Program-made: the position numbers and the translations under genes
Shown here: one piece after another, positions 1 through 5,156 of the stretch
Layout: every line of letters begins with the position of its first letter
How positions within the stretch are numbered: the stretch's first letter is position 1
DNA from: Paracoccaceae bacterium
Lineage (GTDB): Bacteria > Pseudomonadota > Alphaproteobacteria > Rhodobacterales > Rhodobacteraceae
NCBI GenBank assembly: GCA_026709725.1
Contig: JAPOSK010000097.1
Location: 1-7,565, forward strand
Reading direction: 5' to 3'
Length of the DNA stretch: 7,565 nt
The notes under the pieces: model-generated
The model's input: only the letters and a program-made list of their open reading frames with translations
Told to the model about the DNA's origin: nothing
Databases searched by the model: none

Positions 1-3
1 CCT

Positions 4-32
4 TTGCGTGAAAGCTGGGGATTTGCTACTAT
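4..32 (+). promoter_or_regulatory. candidate sigma70-like promoter with extended -10
   Basis: A TTGCGT box at 4-9 is followed after 17 bases by TACTAT at 27-32, preceded by TG one base upstream (24-25), which is the extended -10 arrangement. The -35 matches only three of six consensus positions and the -10 four of six, but spacing and the TG element are right. It lies in the leader of the first plus-strand gene, about 55 bases before its ribosome binding site. The call is an inference from sequence pattern alone; a phage- or host-specific sigma factor could read something else. Confidence 0.35.
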
Positions 33-91
33 TAAGTTGCGGGTTGCGCTGCTTGCCTCCCGCACAATTCACAACAAAGGAGATGGCCATT

Positions 92-397
92 ATGAAAGCA
101 ATTCGCAACTATGTTGCAGACGCCCGCATCGGGTGGCACACGCACCGGTGGGAGTGGTTCGACCCGTTCCCGCACGACGGAAGCGCCCCGCGAAAGGCAA
201 CGCGCATCTCGCGCGCCCTGTGCCTTGCGGACTTCATTGCAAGTGAGGCAAGGTGGATGTTCGCAAGCGCAATCTGCGCGGTTGCGGGGCACCGCGTCGT
301 GCCTTCGCACCCGGAGGGGCCGGATGACTCCATGCGCTGCGAACGCTGCGGAAAGTCCTGGGGCGGCTACTACGCCATGTACGGGAGGTGCGAATGA
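92..397 (+). CDS. small protein with C-terminal Cys/His zinc-ribbon-like motif
   Basis: This gene encodes 101 residues. The ATG at 92 lies 8 bases after AAAGGAGA; an in-frame ATG at 83 overlaps that site, so 92 is preferred. The N-terminal half is rich in Trp, His and Arg (GWHTHRWEWFDPF, about 14-26). The C-terminal half holds Cys62, a GH pair (66-67), His73 and CERC at 83-86 followed by GKSW. This C..GH...CxxCG order recalls short phage/prophage proteins of the DUF1660 kind, which are presumed to bind zinc; their role is unknown. No transmembrane segment of convincing length is present. The stop TGA overlaps the start of the next gene (ATGA), so the two are probably translationally coupled. 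It is the first gene after a 91-base leader and may begin the operon. Function is not assignable beyond probable metal binding. Confidence 0.8.
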   Translation: MKAIRNYVADARIGWHTHRWEWFDPFPHDGSAPRKATRISRALCLADFIASEARWMFASAICAVAGHRVVPSHPEGPDDSMRCERCGKSWGGYYAMYGRCE

Positions 398-558
398 ACG
401 CGCAACGCGGAACGGCCAAAGATTGGAATTGCTACGACCATCCCGCTTTGCGGCGTGGAAAAAAGGGCGGCGCAATGGTGGTTGGGCGCGGAACGGCCAA
501 AGACTGGGGTTGTTACGACCATCCCGGTTTGCGGCGGCGAAGGGGGTGCCGAACATGA
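394..558 (+). CDS. 54-residue protein made of a 27-residue tandem duplication
   Basis: This is a short gene easily missed by length cut-offs. ATG at 394 overlaps the previous stop (ATGA) and follows a strong GGGAGGTG five bases away; its own TGA (556-558) overlaps the next ATG at 555 in the same way. Residues 5-21 and 32-48 are near-identical copies of RGTAKDW(N/G)CYDHP(A/G)LRR, offset by 27 residues (81 bases). Between the two DNA copies, two of the five differences are silent (GAT/GAC Asp, TGC/TGT Cys) and the other three give Asn to Gly and Ala to Gly, which fits selection on this reading frame. Each unit carries one Cys and one His (CYDH), so two units could jointly bind a metal, but this is inference. 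The protein is strongly basic, with RRGKK after unit 1 and RRRR after unit 2, which would suit nucleic-acid contact. I do not recognise the family. Confidence 0.75.
   Translation: MNAQRGTAKDWNCYDHPALRRGKKGGAMVVGRGTAKDWGCYDHPGLRRRRGCRT
407..536 (+). repeat. two-copy in-frame direct repeat, 81-base period
   Basis: Copies at 407-455 and 488-536 (49 bases each) match at 44 positions. They are separated by 32 bases, and the period is a multiple of three, so the repeat duplicates a protein motif rather than breaking the frame of the 394-558 gene. Confidence 0.85.
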
Positions 559-1040
559 AAGAAATTCACAAAACGGTGCCAATAAACACCAGACAGAAAC
601 TGCCCGACAGAATGTCCGGCCTGCTTGCCGTTTGCGCGCGGGATCTTGAAAGCTGCGTTGGGGATGATCGCTACCACCCGTGGTTTTCGCAGTGGCACGA
701 ATCCGCCGTCCGGGGAAAGACGGACTGCTTTGTCTGCGCCGCGGGCGCGGTGATGGCAAAAACGCTTGGGGTTGATCCTTCGGTGGACGCGGTCCCAAGC
801 CATTTTCCGCGAAGGACATACGAAAAGCTGCTGGCGATTGATTACATTCGCAGGGGCGAGGTGCGGAGCGCGTTCAGGGAGCTTGGGGTGCGAATAACAA
901 ACTTCAAGAAAGTGGAGGGCTTGAACAGCCTTTTTGAAAGGATAAACGAGCTGGGCCACTTCGATGGGGATGACGAGGCCATGCTGTTTGTGGGCGCGCT
1001 TCGCGATGCGGCCGCCGCCCTTGACAAAATTGGGCTGTAA
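555..1040 (+). CDS. CxVC/VMAK family small protein, paralogue 1
   Basis: The product has 161 residues, starting at the ATG that overlaps the preceding stop (ATGA); GAAGGGGGT lies eight bases upstream. It is one of three related proteins in the window. Shared landmarks in order are an LPD(K/R) N-terminal motif (16-19), a helical stretch with ARDLESC (28-34), an aromatic QWH (46-48), CFVC (58-61) running into AAGAVMAKTLG (62-72), VPSHFP (80-85), and KLLAIDYIRRGEVRSAF (91-107). The C-terminal half is helical and less conserved. Similar CxxC-AGAVMAK proteins are, to my knowledge, known only as hypothetical phage proteins. With just two conserved Cys a zinc site would need His partners or a dimer. 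The shared VPSHF makes it closer to the 3906 copy than to the 1376 copy. Real gene; function unknown. Confidence 0.85.
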   Translation: MKEIHKTVPINTRQKLPDRMSGLLAVCARDLESCVGDDRYHPWFSQWHESAVRGKTDCFVCAAGAVMAKTLGVDPSVDAVPSHFPRRTYEKLLAIDYIRRGEVRSAFRELGVRITNFKKVEGLNSLFERINELGHFDGDDEAMLFVGALRDAAAALDKIGL

Positions 1041-1053
1041 CCGGGAGGCAAAC

Positions 1054-1281
1054 ATGAACAGAATTGAAATAGCATCCCGCACAAGGGACGATTTGATTGG
1101 CGTTGTGCAACGCAAAGCAGATTGCCTTGTTCGGGACGAAACCGGCAGGGCAAAAAGAATGACGGTGTGGGAAGCCAAAGTTGTTTGGAAAGCAAACGAC
1201 CGGGTGCTGTGGTACGCGGGAACTTGGAAAAGTGAAAAACACGCAACGCGGGCGGCGAAAAACAAGTTGGCCGCCTATTGA
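1054..1281 (+). CDS. small basic hypothetical protein
   Basis: This encodes 75 residues from the ATG at 1054, preceded by GGGAGG seven bases away. It begins 13 bases after the preceding stop, so it belongs to the same transcript. The N-terminal part (about 1-30) reads as beta-type strands (LIGVVQRKADCLVRD); the centre has WEAKVVWKANDRVLWYAGTW with four Trp; the C-terminus is a Lys/Arg/Ala-rich helix (KHATRAAKNKLAAY). Net charge is clearly positive. A hammerhead ribozyme begins about 20 bases after its stop, so cleavage would leave this gene at the 3' end of the upstream RNA piece. I do not recognise the family. Confidence 0.75.
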   Translation: MNRIEIASRTRDDLIGVVQRKADCLVRDETGRAKRMTVWEAKVVWKANDRVLWYAGTWKSEKHATRAAKNKLAAY

Positions 1282-1301
1282 AAGACCGGCCAAGGATGGC
1301 C

Positions 1302-1352
1302 GCCGTAGCCAAGTGCGCGCTTGGCCTGATGATTGCGAAAGCATGAAACGGG
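1302..1352 (+). ncRNA. hammerhead ribozyme, type III (copy 1)
   Basis: All core elements are present in order. Stem I is GCCAAG (1308-1313) with CTTGGC (1320-1325), loop TGCGCG. The core CTGATGA is at 1326-1332. Stem II is TGC/GCA (1334-1336 with 1341-1343) closed by GAAA. The core GAAA is at 1345-1348. Stem III is CCGT (1303-1306) with ACGG (1348-1351), and it is the open stem, hence type III. Cleavage is predicted after A1307 in a GTA triplet, 68 bases before the ATG at 1376. One flaw is a T-T mismatch at 1333/1344, where hammerheads normally have the G10.1-C11.1 pair, which may lower activity. Compared with the copy at 1924, stems I, II and III all show compensatory changes. The family is well established; activity here is inferred. 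Confidence 0.85.
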
Positions 1353-1375
1353 AACTTAACAAAGGAGAAACGCTT

Positions 1376-1900
1376 ATGAAACAGATTGAAGACAAATTGC
1401 CGGACAAGCCCAGCGAGCTGCTTGAAATGGCGCTGGGCGACCTTCGCGAGTGCGCGGAAGATCCCGCGTACAGATTGGACAGCTCGCGCTGGTTTTCCTA
1501 CAGGGGCCAATACGATTCGAACGGCCAGGCGGCTGGTGAGGTTTGCCTCGTGTGTCTTGGGGGCGCGGTGATGGCCAAGCGGCTGCCTTGCGAGCTTGGC
1601 GATGATGACAGCCCCACGTTTCTTTACGAGATGGGGACCATTGGCGAACGGGACAAAAACAAGCTCCACGCCCTGGATGATTTCAGGACCGGTGACTTTG
1701 CGGATGCGTTTAAAGAGATGGGAACCCCAATTAGCAACGAGCAAACAGAGGCGCTGGGGGAATTGTACAAAAACCTCTTTTTGGTATGCTCGCGGGGGGA
1801 TTCTGTTTCCATGGCGGGGTTCTGCACAGACGAAGCGGGGCTTGCGTTTGCCGACAAATACCAAGCGGTGGTTGACGAAATCAAAAGCCTTGGATATTAG
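1376..1900 (+). CDS. CxVC/VMAK family small protein, paralogue 2, bracketed by ribozymes
   Basis: The product has 174 residues; ATG at 1376 follows AAAGGAG by eight bases. The family landmarks are LPDKPSELLEMAL (8-20), GDLREC (21-26), CLVC (57-60) with LGGAVMAKRL (61-70), and KLHALDDFRTGDFADAFKEMG (96-116). It differs from the other two copies by an acidic, longer insert after the VMAK helix (about 71-95) and by lacking the VPSHF motif. The C-terminal third is helical with extra Cys (138, 150). It is the only gene in the window with a type III hammerhead on each side: predicted cuts at 1307/1308 and 1929/1930 would release it on a 622-nt RNA with its own ribosome binding site. A role is unknown; the LPDKPSEL and CxVCxxG(A/S)VMAK conservation indicates a folded, selected protein. 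Confidence 0.85.
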   Translation: MKQIEDKLPDKPSELLEMALGDLRECAEDPAYRLDSSRWFSYRGQYDSNGQAAGEVCLVCLGGAVMAKRLPCELGDDDSPTFLYEMGTIGERDKNKLHALDDFRTGDFADAFKEMGTPISNEQTEALGELYKNLFLVCSRGDSVSMAGFCTDEAGLAFADKYQAVVDEIKSLGY

Positions 1901-1923
1901 CGTGTTTGGGGCAGGGATGCCCC

Positions 1924-1974
1924 GCTGTAGCGAAGTGGGCGCTTCGCCTGATGAGCCCAAAAGGGCGAAACAGC
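1924..1974 (+). ncRNA. hammerhead ribozyme, type III (copy 2)
   Basis: This is a textbook hammerhead. Stem III is GCTGT (1924-1928) with ACAGC (1970-1974), open-ended. The predicted cleavage site is after A1929 (GTA). Stem I is GCGAAG (1930-1935) with CTTCGC (1942-1947), loop TGGGCG. The core CTGATGA is at 1948-1954. Stem II is GCCC (1955-1958) with GGGC (1963-1966), AAAA loop, giving the expected G10.1-C11.1 pair. The core GAAA is at 1967-1970. The cut falls 69 bases before the ATG at 1999 and just ahead of AACAAAGGAGG, so the cleaved mRNA would start with the ribozyme stem I and keep its ribosome binding site. Hammerheads are known in phage and bacterial genomes. Confidence 0.93.
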
Positions 1975-1998
1975 ACATTAACAAAGGAGGAATCCATT

Positions 1999-2208
1999 AT
2001 GAACACATTGACAAAGTTGTCCTATTGCATTGAGGACGCCGCAACCTTTCTTGTGGAGCACCGGAGGGAAGATCCGGATGCCAACGAGGACGAAACATCC
2101 CTGTTTCACGACTGGTTTCTTGAACTGTGGGGCCAAGACATGGCGGATGCCGTGCTCGCCGCGGCCAAAGACAGGATTCGGTACGATTCGCACGGGAGGC
2201 TTGTGTAG
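1999..2208 (+). CDS. small acidic hypothetical protein
   Basis: This encodes 69 residues; the ATG at 1999 is placed by AAAGGAGG (1983-1990), eight bases upstream, within a leader homologous to that of the 1376 gene. The protein is acidic and mostly helical: an N-terminal helix (YCIEDAATFLVEHRRE, 9-24), an acidic linker (DPDANEDE, 25-32), then SLFHDWFLELWGQDMADAVLAAAKDRIRYD (34-63). The aromatic FHDWFLELW segment would make an amphipathic helix suited to a protein interface. Its leader is a hammerhead ribozyme, so it would be the first gene on the downstream cleavage product. I do not recognise the family. Confidence 0.8.
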   Translation: MNTLTKLSYCIEDAATFLVEHRREDPDANEDETSLFHDWFLELWGQDMADAVLAAAKDRIRYDSHGRLV

Positions 2209-2210
2209 CG

Positions 2211-2429
2211 ATGAGGCTTCTTCACGCGGGCGAAACGCACATCCAGATTCGACTTTCGCAAAAAGAAGCGGAAACGCTGTCCATGCTGGCGGCAATGGGA
2301 TACTCCAACGCCGGCGACCAGGCGGGTTTGGGGGATCTGCAAACCATCACAGCTCTTCGTGAATGGGCAATGGGGCGAAAGCTGGATACCCTGGAGTCCG
2401 TTAACCATGAAACGGGGGTGGCCCAATGA
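2211..2429 (+). CDS. small hypothetical protein
   Basis: This encodes 72 residues, starting two bases after the preceding stop. GGGAGG at 2194-2199 is 11 bases from the ATG, rather long spacing, so coupling to the upstream gene probably helps initiation. The start of the protein (ETHIQIRLSQKEAETLSMLAAMGYS, 8-32) reads as a beta strand followed by a helix beginning with the common LSxxEAE cap; the C-terminal half has ITALREWAMGRKLDTLE. The stop overlaps the next ATG (ATGA). No catalytic motif, Cys cluster or membrane segment is seen. Family not recognised. Confidence 0.72.
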   Translation: MRLLHAGETHIQIRLSQKEAETLSMLAAMGYSNAGDQAGLGDLQTITALREWAMGRKLDTLESVNHETGVAQ

Positions 2430-2662
2430 GTGAAAAACAAACGCGGGCGGTGGCCCAAGCCTTTCCGATGGACTACGCGCAAGTGGCGCAGCACGCTGAG
2501 GGCGGCATGAGCATTCGCGAATACGCGGCCATCCAAATTATGGCGGGCATGGAAGCCAGTGAGCGGTATGACCGCAAAGACGGTGATTACAGCTACGACG
2601 CTGAACAAGCCGTGCTTCGCGCCGACGCCTTAATTAAGGCACTGGAGGAGGCAACAACATGA
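2426..2662 (+). CDS. SIREYAA-type phage hypothetical protein
   Basis: This encodes 78 residues with ATGA overlaps at both ends (ATG 2426 with the previous stop; its TGA 2660-2662 with the next ATG at 2659). The architecture is a short N-terminal segment, GMSIREYAAIQIMAGM (27-42), an acidic variable linker with DYSYD, then AEQAVLRADALIKALEE (59-75). This order of a G(M/L)(S/T)xR(E/D)Y..A...M.G helix, a linker and a terminal A...AD.(L/M)(I/L)..L helix is one I associate with small, widespread tailed-phage and prophage proteins of unknown function. That resemblance supports a phage origin for the window. No enzymatic motif is visible. Confidence 0.82.
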   Translation: MSEKQTRAVAQAFPMDYAQVAQHAEGGMSIREYAAIQIMAGMEASERYDRKDGDYSYDAEQAVLRADALIKALEEATT

Positions 2663-3006
2663 TGCTGATAACAAAAGCAATTCGAAAAAAACTGCTGGCA
2701 AACAACCGCAACCGCGATGGCGACCATGTTCCGGTTGTTAAGTTCTTTGATCCGTGCGGGGCGGCCACATGGCTGATTACCGACATGGATGAGGAGGACA
2801 ACGACCTGTTGTTTGGGTTGTGCGACCTGGGCCACGGGTTTCCCGAGCTTGGGTATGTGCGGCTGAGCGAGCTTCAATCCGTGCGCAGCCACCTAAACAC
2901 CGGGATTGAGCGCGACATGTGGTTCAGCACCCCCGTTCCCATATCCAAGTGGGCGGAAGCCGCGAGGGGGGCGCAACGAATTGTTGACCCCGACCACCTT
3001 GTTTAG
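2659..3006 (+). CDS. DUF2958 family protein
   Basis: The product has 115 residues and matches the DUF2958 pattern well: MLITKAIRKKLLAN (2-15), HVPVVKFFDPCGAATWLITDMD (23-44), then the most conserved block GLCDLGHGFPELGYVRLSEL (53-72), then IERDMWF (83-89) and a helical end (ISKWAEAARGAQRIV). The length fits the family, so the gene is intact. DUF2958 proteins occur on plasmids, integrative elements and phages, often among other small accessory genes; their biochemical role is not established. ATG at 2659 overlaps the previous stop; a second ATG immediately follows (2662), so initiation may use either. This is the most confidently recognised family in the window. Confidence 0.9.
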   Translation: MMLITKAIRKKLLANNRNRDGDHVPVVKFFDPCGAATWLITDMDEEDNDLLFGLCDLGHGFPELGYVRLSELQSVRSHLNTGIERDMWFSTPVPISKWAEAARGAQRIVDPDHLV

Positions 3007-3028
3007 GGCGGCGAACGCGGGGGAGCAC

Positions 3029-3193
3029 GTGAAGGTGCCGGAGCGCATCCGCTACCATGTTGTGTACCTGTCAAACGGGGGCGAGCTCTTCTGGGAGCAG
3101 TCCACAAACGACCGCAACACGGCCGAGGCCCGCGTCAGGTGGATTAACAGCCACACGAACCACCGCGGGGCTTGGATAATTGGACCGCCGTAG
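3029..3193 (+). CDS. 54-residue hypothetical protein with GTG start
   Basis: No ATG is available near the front of this frame; GTG at 3029 sits five bases after GGGGGAG and is the best start, giving 54 residues. The pattern suggests a small beta-alpha-beta fold: strand RYHVVYL (8-14), GGELFWEQ, a helix NTAEARVRWINSH (30-42), then strand AWIIG (48-52). This resembles many short phage proteins of the type YxVVY...T.AEA...V..LN, of unknown role. It begins 22 bases after the DUF2958 gene and ends 11 bases before the next start, so it is within the same transcript. The stop codon TAG lies directly in the TAGGAGG ribosome binding site of the next gene. Confidence 0.7.
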   Translation: MKVPERIRYHVVYLSNGGELFWEQSTNDRNTAEARVRWINSHTNHRGAWIIGPP

Positions 3194-3204
3194 GAGGAAA
3201 CGCC

Positions 3205-3489
3205 ATGAAACTTGTGGTAAACATTGAGGACAGGCACATCCGGCAAGGCAAGCGGGGCGATTGTGATCGCTGTCCCATTGTCTTTGCGATGAGGGATCTT
3301 GGCTACGAGTGCGAGGTAACACCCATGGATATGGTGTACATCGCAACTGTTCCCAAAGACGGCCGATGGGAGCGGTTCTACGATACGCCGCTTCCAGACG
3401 GGGCTCGCCGCTTTGTTCGTGATTTCGATGTGCATGGGCCAGCGAAAGTTGCGCCAATGTCGTTTGAACTGGAACTTGATCCCGCTTAG
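3205..3489 (+). CDS. CP..A/FVRxFD family small protein, copy 1
   Basis: The product has 94 residues; TAGGAGG lies seven bases before the ATG at 3205. It is a clear relative of the product of 6373-6654. Shared features in order are an N-terminal strand MKL.V.I, a Gly/Asp-rich turn, CP at 23-24 in CPIVFAMRDLGYECEV, a variable middle (here longer: VYIATVPKDGRWERFYDTPLP), FVRDFD (70-75) and a final strand PMSFELEL (84-91). Families with this CP(I/V)A.A and (F/V)xxFDxG...P..F.(F/L) layout are common in phages and actinobacterial or proteobacterial genomes as hypothetical proteins. It ends 93 bases before the next gene, one of the few real gaps here. Confidence 0.82.
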   Translation: MKLVVNIEDRHIRQGKRGDCDRCPIVFAMRDLGYECEVTPMDMVYIATVPKDGRWERFYDTPLPDGARRFVRDFDVHGPAKVAPMSFELELDPA

Positions 3490-3582
3490 GGGGTGAACGA
3501 AGCGCATGGACGCGCCGCACACGGAAACAAGTGCTTTTAAGTCCCCATTGACGGGGGAGCCCAAAACAAAGGAGGCAGAATT
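3490..3582 (+). promoter_or_regulatory. 93-base non-coding leader with small hairpin
   Basis: This gap holds no ORF. It contains a short hairpin, TCCCC (3542-3546) with GGGGA (3554-3558), and a TGcTTTTAA (3532-3540) resembling a weak extended -10 without a good -35. It ends in AACAAAGGAGG ahead of the ATG at 3583, the same ribosome-binding module seen after the ribozymes. It shares GAGCCCAAAA with the stem II region of the 1924 hammerhead but has no CTGANGA core, so it is not itself a ribozyme. Confidence 0.35.
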
Positions 3583-3909
3583 ATGAGCAAGGTTAAGCTG
3601 CGCTTTTTGCCGGCAATGAAGTACGAAGATGCGGAACCCGAAGTCAGGTACGACGTTTATTGGGTCGCGGGGGAAACCCCGTTGCATGGAAAGATTGTCG
3701 GCATGGCAAAAGCCATGAGCGGGAAAGACCTGTATGAGGAATTGTCCATGTGCGGGCGATTCGAGGGCACCTACCACAGCGAAGAAGTGGCAACGGAGGT
3801 TGCCGAACAACTAATGAACGATGGGGCGGGGGCGGTTTTCGTGTTTAAGGAATACGATGCGCCCGTCAAATCCGAAATTGCAACGGTTGTGCGGGAGGTG
3901 GCGGAATGA
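3583..3909 (+). CDS. hypothetical protein, 108 residues
   Basis: The ATG at 3583 is preceded by AAAGGAGG eight bases away, so the start is firm. The N-terminal half is beta-type (KVKLRFLPAMKYED, VRYDVYWVAGETPLHGKIVG), the central part helical (MAKAMSGKDLYEELSMCGRF, about 41-60), followed by a SEEVATEVAEQLMNDG helix and a final AVFVFKEYDAP strand. The pattern could be a small alpha/beta domain. No catalytic signature is seen. Its stop overlaps the start of the next gene (ATGA), linking it to the third CxVC/VMAK paralogue. It heads a new sub-operon after a 93-base leader. Family not recognised. Confidence 0.8.
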   Translation: MSKVKLRFLPAMKYEDAEPEVRYDVYWVAGETPLHGKIVGMAKAMSGKDLYEELSMCGRFEGTYHSEEVATEVAEQLMNDGAGAVFVFKEYDAPVKSEIATVVREVAE

Positions 3910-4454
3910 AAGACGCGGAAGAAAAGTTGAACGCGATGCGCGAAAACGCGCTTCCCGATAAGCCAAGCGAGCTAATTCGCCTGGCCCTGCGGGATATGGA
4001 AGCCTGCGAGGGGGATGCCGCCTACAATGTGCATTTCCAGCATTGGCACAAGCCCGAGCGGGCGCGAAGGGGCGACCCCCGTTCGGAGCTCACCGGAGCC
4101 TGCCTCGTGTGTCTTGCCGGCAGCGTGATGGCAAAAACGCTTGGCGCGTTTCCGCACGAAGAACTCGTGCCATCCCATTTTAAGGAGGACGGCGAACTGA
4201 ATTCCCCAGTGCGGGGCAAGCTGATGGCGCTGGACTGCTTTCGCGCGGGGGACGTGCTTGGCGGGTTTTTTGAGTTGAACGCCTTCAAAGACGGAGGCGA
4301 AGCTGTTCCCGGGCCGGATGGGGTGAAAAGGCTTCGTTCCGTGTGGGAGCAACATGTCCAACCCAGCGGCACATTCAAAAACAACGAGGATGTTGCGAAT
4401 TTCCTGCAAGGCATGGCCGTGTTTGCGGACGAGCTTGATGAGATGGGGCACTGA
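3906..4454 (+). CDS. CxVC/VMAK family small protein, paralogue 3
   Basis: The product has 182 residues, the longest of the three copies, starting at the ATG overlapping the preceding stop, with GGGAGGTG just upstream. Landmarks are LPDKPSELIRLALRDMEAC (16-34), FQHWHKP (44-50), CLVC (66-69) with LAGSVMAKTLG (70-80), LVPSHF (87-92), and KLMALDCFRAGDVLGGFFEL (105-124). LPDKPSEL is identical to the 1376 copy, whereas HWH and VPSHF are shared with the 555 copy, so this copy links the other two. The C-terminal region (FKNNEDVANFLQGMAVFADELDEMG) is helical. Three divergent copies kept in one small region imply distinct useful roles, but none is known. Confidence 0.85.
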   Translation: MKDAEEKLNAMRENALPDKPSELIRLALRDMEACEGDAAYNVHFQHWHKPERARRGDPRSELTGACLVCLAGSVMAKTLGAFPHEELVPSHFKEDGELNSPVRGKLMALDCFRAGDVLGGFFELNAFKDGGEAVPGPDGVKRLRSVWEQHVQPSGTFKNNEDVANFLQGMAVFADELDEMGH

Positions 4455-4456
4455 TT

Positions 4457-4720
4457 ATGAAAACCCCATACGAAATTAAACTCGTTAACGAACTGAATCC
4501 GAAGGTAAACGCCGCCGGAGTGTGCGGGCTGGTTGAGCAGAACAGGAGGCCCATGCCGGCAATGAGCCGGGGGGATTGGCTTTGGTGGATTGCCCACTAC
4601 CTGAAGTGCTTGGGGGAAAGCCGCTTCTTTGCGGAAGAACAGGCGCAACGGGTGGCTGAATCGTACGGATACGATTTCGAAGCTGAGGAACGCCGGCTGG
4701 ACGCAATGGGGGTTTGCTGA
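4457..4720 (+). CDS. VNAAGV-type hypothetical protein
   Basis: This encodes 87 residues, starting two bases after the preceding stop. No strong Shine-Dalgarno is evident (GATGGGG at 4440-4446 is the closest), so translation may depend on the upstream gene. Features are NPKVNAAGVCG (14-24), an aromatic cluster RGDWLWWIAHYLKC (38-51), FFAEEQAQRVAESYGYDFEAEERRL (57-81). The NPxVNAxGV start and the SYxxxYDxxxEERR end recur in the minus-strand gene at 7047-7307, suggesting distant relationship. It is probably a soluble helical protein; the WLWW stretch is too short and polar-flanked for a membrane helix. Function unknown. Confidence 0.75.
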   Translation: MKTPYEIKLVNELNPKVNAAGVCGLVEQNRRPMPAMSRGDWLWWIAHYLKCLGESRFFAEEQAQRVAESYGYDFEAEERRLDAMGVC

Positions 4721-4721
4721 T

Positions 4722-4940
4722 ATGGACAACAGCGTGTGGTTGGTCGTTCAGCAAATGACCGGCAAGGCAATCGAGGTGTTTGACACCCGAAAAGAAGCAA
4801 TGCGCTACGCCGGCGTAGCGAGCTCGTTTTCCGCGCATGACCACACCGTGGTGGAAGCGGTTCGAAGGTGGGACTGCAAAGGGAACGAGTACTACGAAGA
4901 TGTTCGCACCGCAAAACGGCAAAAAGGAGGAAAAACATGA
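4722..4940 (+). CDS. small hypothetical protein
   Basis: This encodes 72 residues from the ATG at 4722, one base after the previous stop. Only a weak G-rich site (GGGGG, 4708-4712) lies upstream, so initiation may rely on coupling. The N-terminal half suggests beta-alpha structure (VWLVVQQMTGKAIEVF then TRKEAMRYAGVA); the middle has HDHTVVEAVRRWD; the C-terminal end is a basic tail (RTAKRQKGGKT). That tail is encoded partly by the AAAAAGGAGG ribosome binding site of the next gene, with which it overlaps by ATGA. I do not recognise it. Confidence 0.7.
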   Translation: MDNSVWLVVQQMTGKAIEVFDTRKEAMRYAGVASSFSAHDHTVVEAVRRWDCKGNEYYEDVRTAKRQKGGKT

Positions 4941-5107
4941 CGCGAAAACAACTTATGCAAGACATGGTTGAGCTGGTTAATTCCATCGTGGCGTTGCAGG
5001 GCGACTTGCTTCTGAAGGAAGAAGATGAGGACGCTATGGCAATCGCTTCCGATGCGGAACGGCTGCACATGCTGATGGAGGGCTGGGGCGATGCTTCCGC
5101 CAATTAG
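4937..5107 (+). CDS. 56-residue acidic helical protein
   Basis: A very strong AAAAAGGAGG (4921-4930) precedes the ATG at 4937, which overlaps the previous stop. The protein is almost entirely helix-forming: MTRKQLMQDMVELVNSIVALQGDLLL (1-26), an acidic patch KEEDEDA, then AIASDAERLHMLMEGW (35-50). The first helix shows an amphipathic heptad-like spacing of Leu, Met, Val and Ile, consistent with a small coiled coil or binding partner. The strength of its ribosome binding site suggests high expression. No family recognised. Confidence 0.75.
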   Translation: MTRKQLMQDMVELVNSIVALQGDLLLKEEDEDAMAIASDAERLHMLMEGWGDASAN

Positions 5108-5156
5108 ATTGGGGCAATGCGTCCCGCACTTAAACCTAACCGGAGGAGATGAACAA

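Noticed and set aside
8..91. Upstream extension of the first gene to an ATG at position 8
   Set aside because: No ribosome binding site there; the AAAGGAGA before 92 and a promoter-like element at 4-32 place the region in the untranslated leader.
407..536. Direct repeats as a CRISPR array or attachment sites
   Set aside because: Only two imperfect copies, in frame within a coding gene, and the 32-base interval is itself coding.
842..1984. Long minus-strand open frame (380 codons) opposite several plus-strand genes
   Set aside because: No ribosome binding site at its start, composition typical of an antisense shadow, and it crosses well-supported plus-strand genes and both type III ribozymes.
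4682..4696. CTGAGGA resembling a hammerhead CTGANGA core
   Set aside because: It lies inside a coding gene with no matching stems or nearby GAAA in the right register; chance match.
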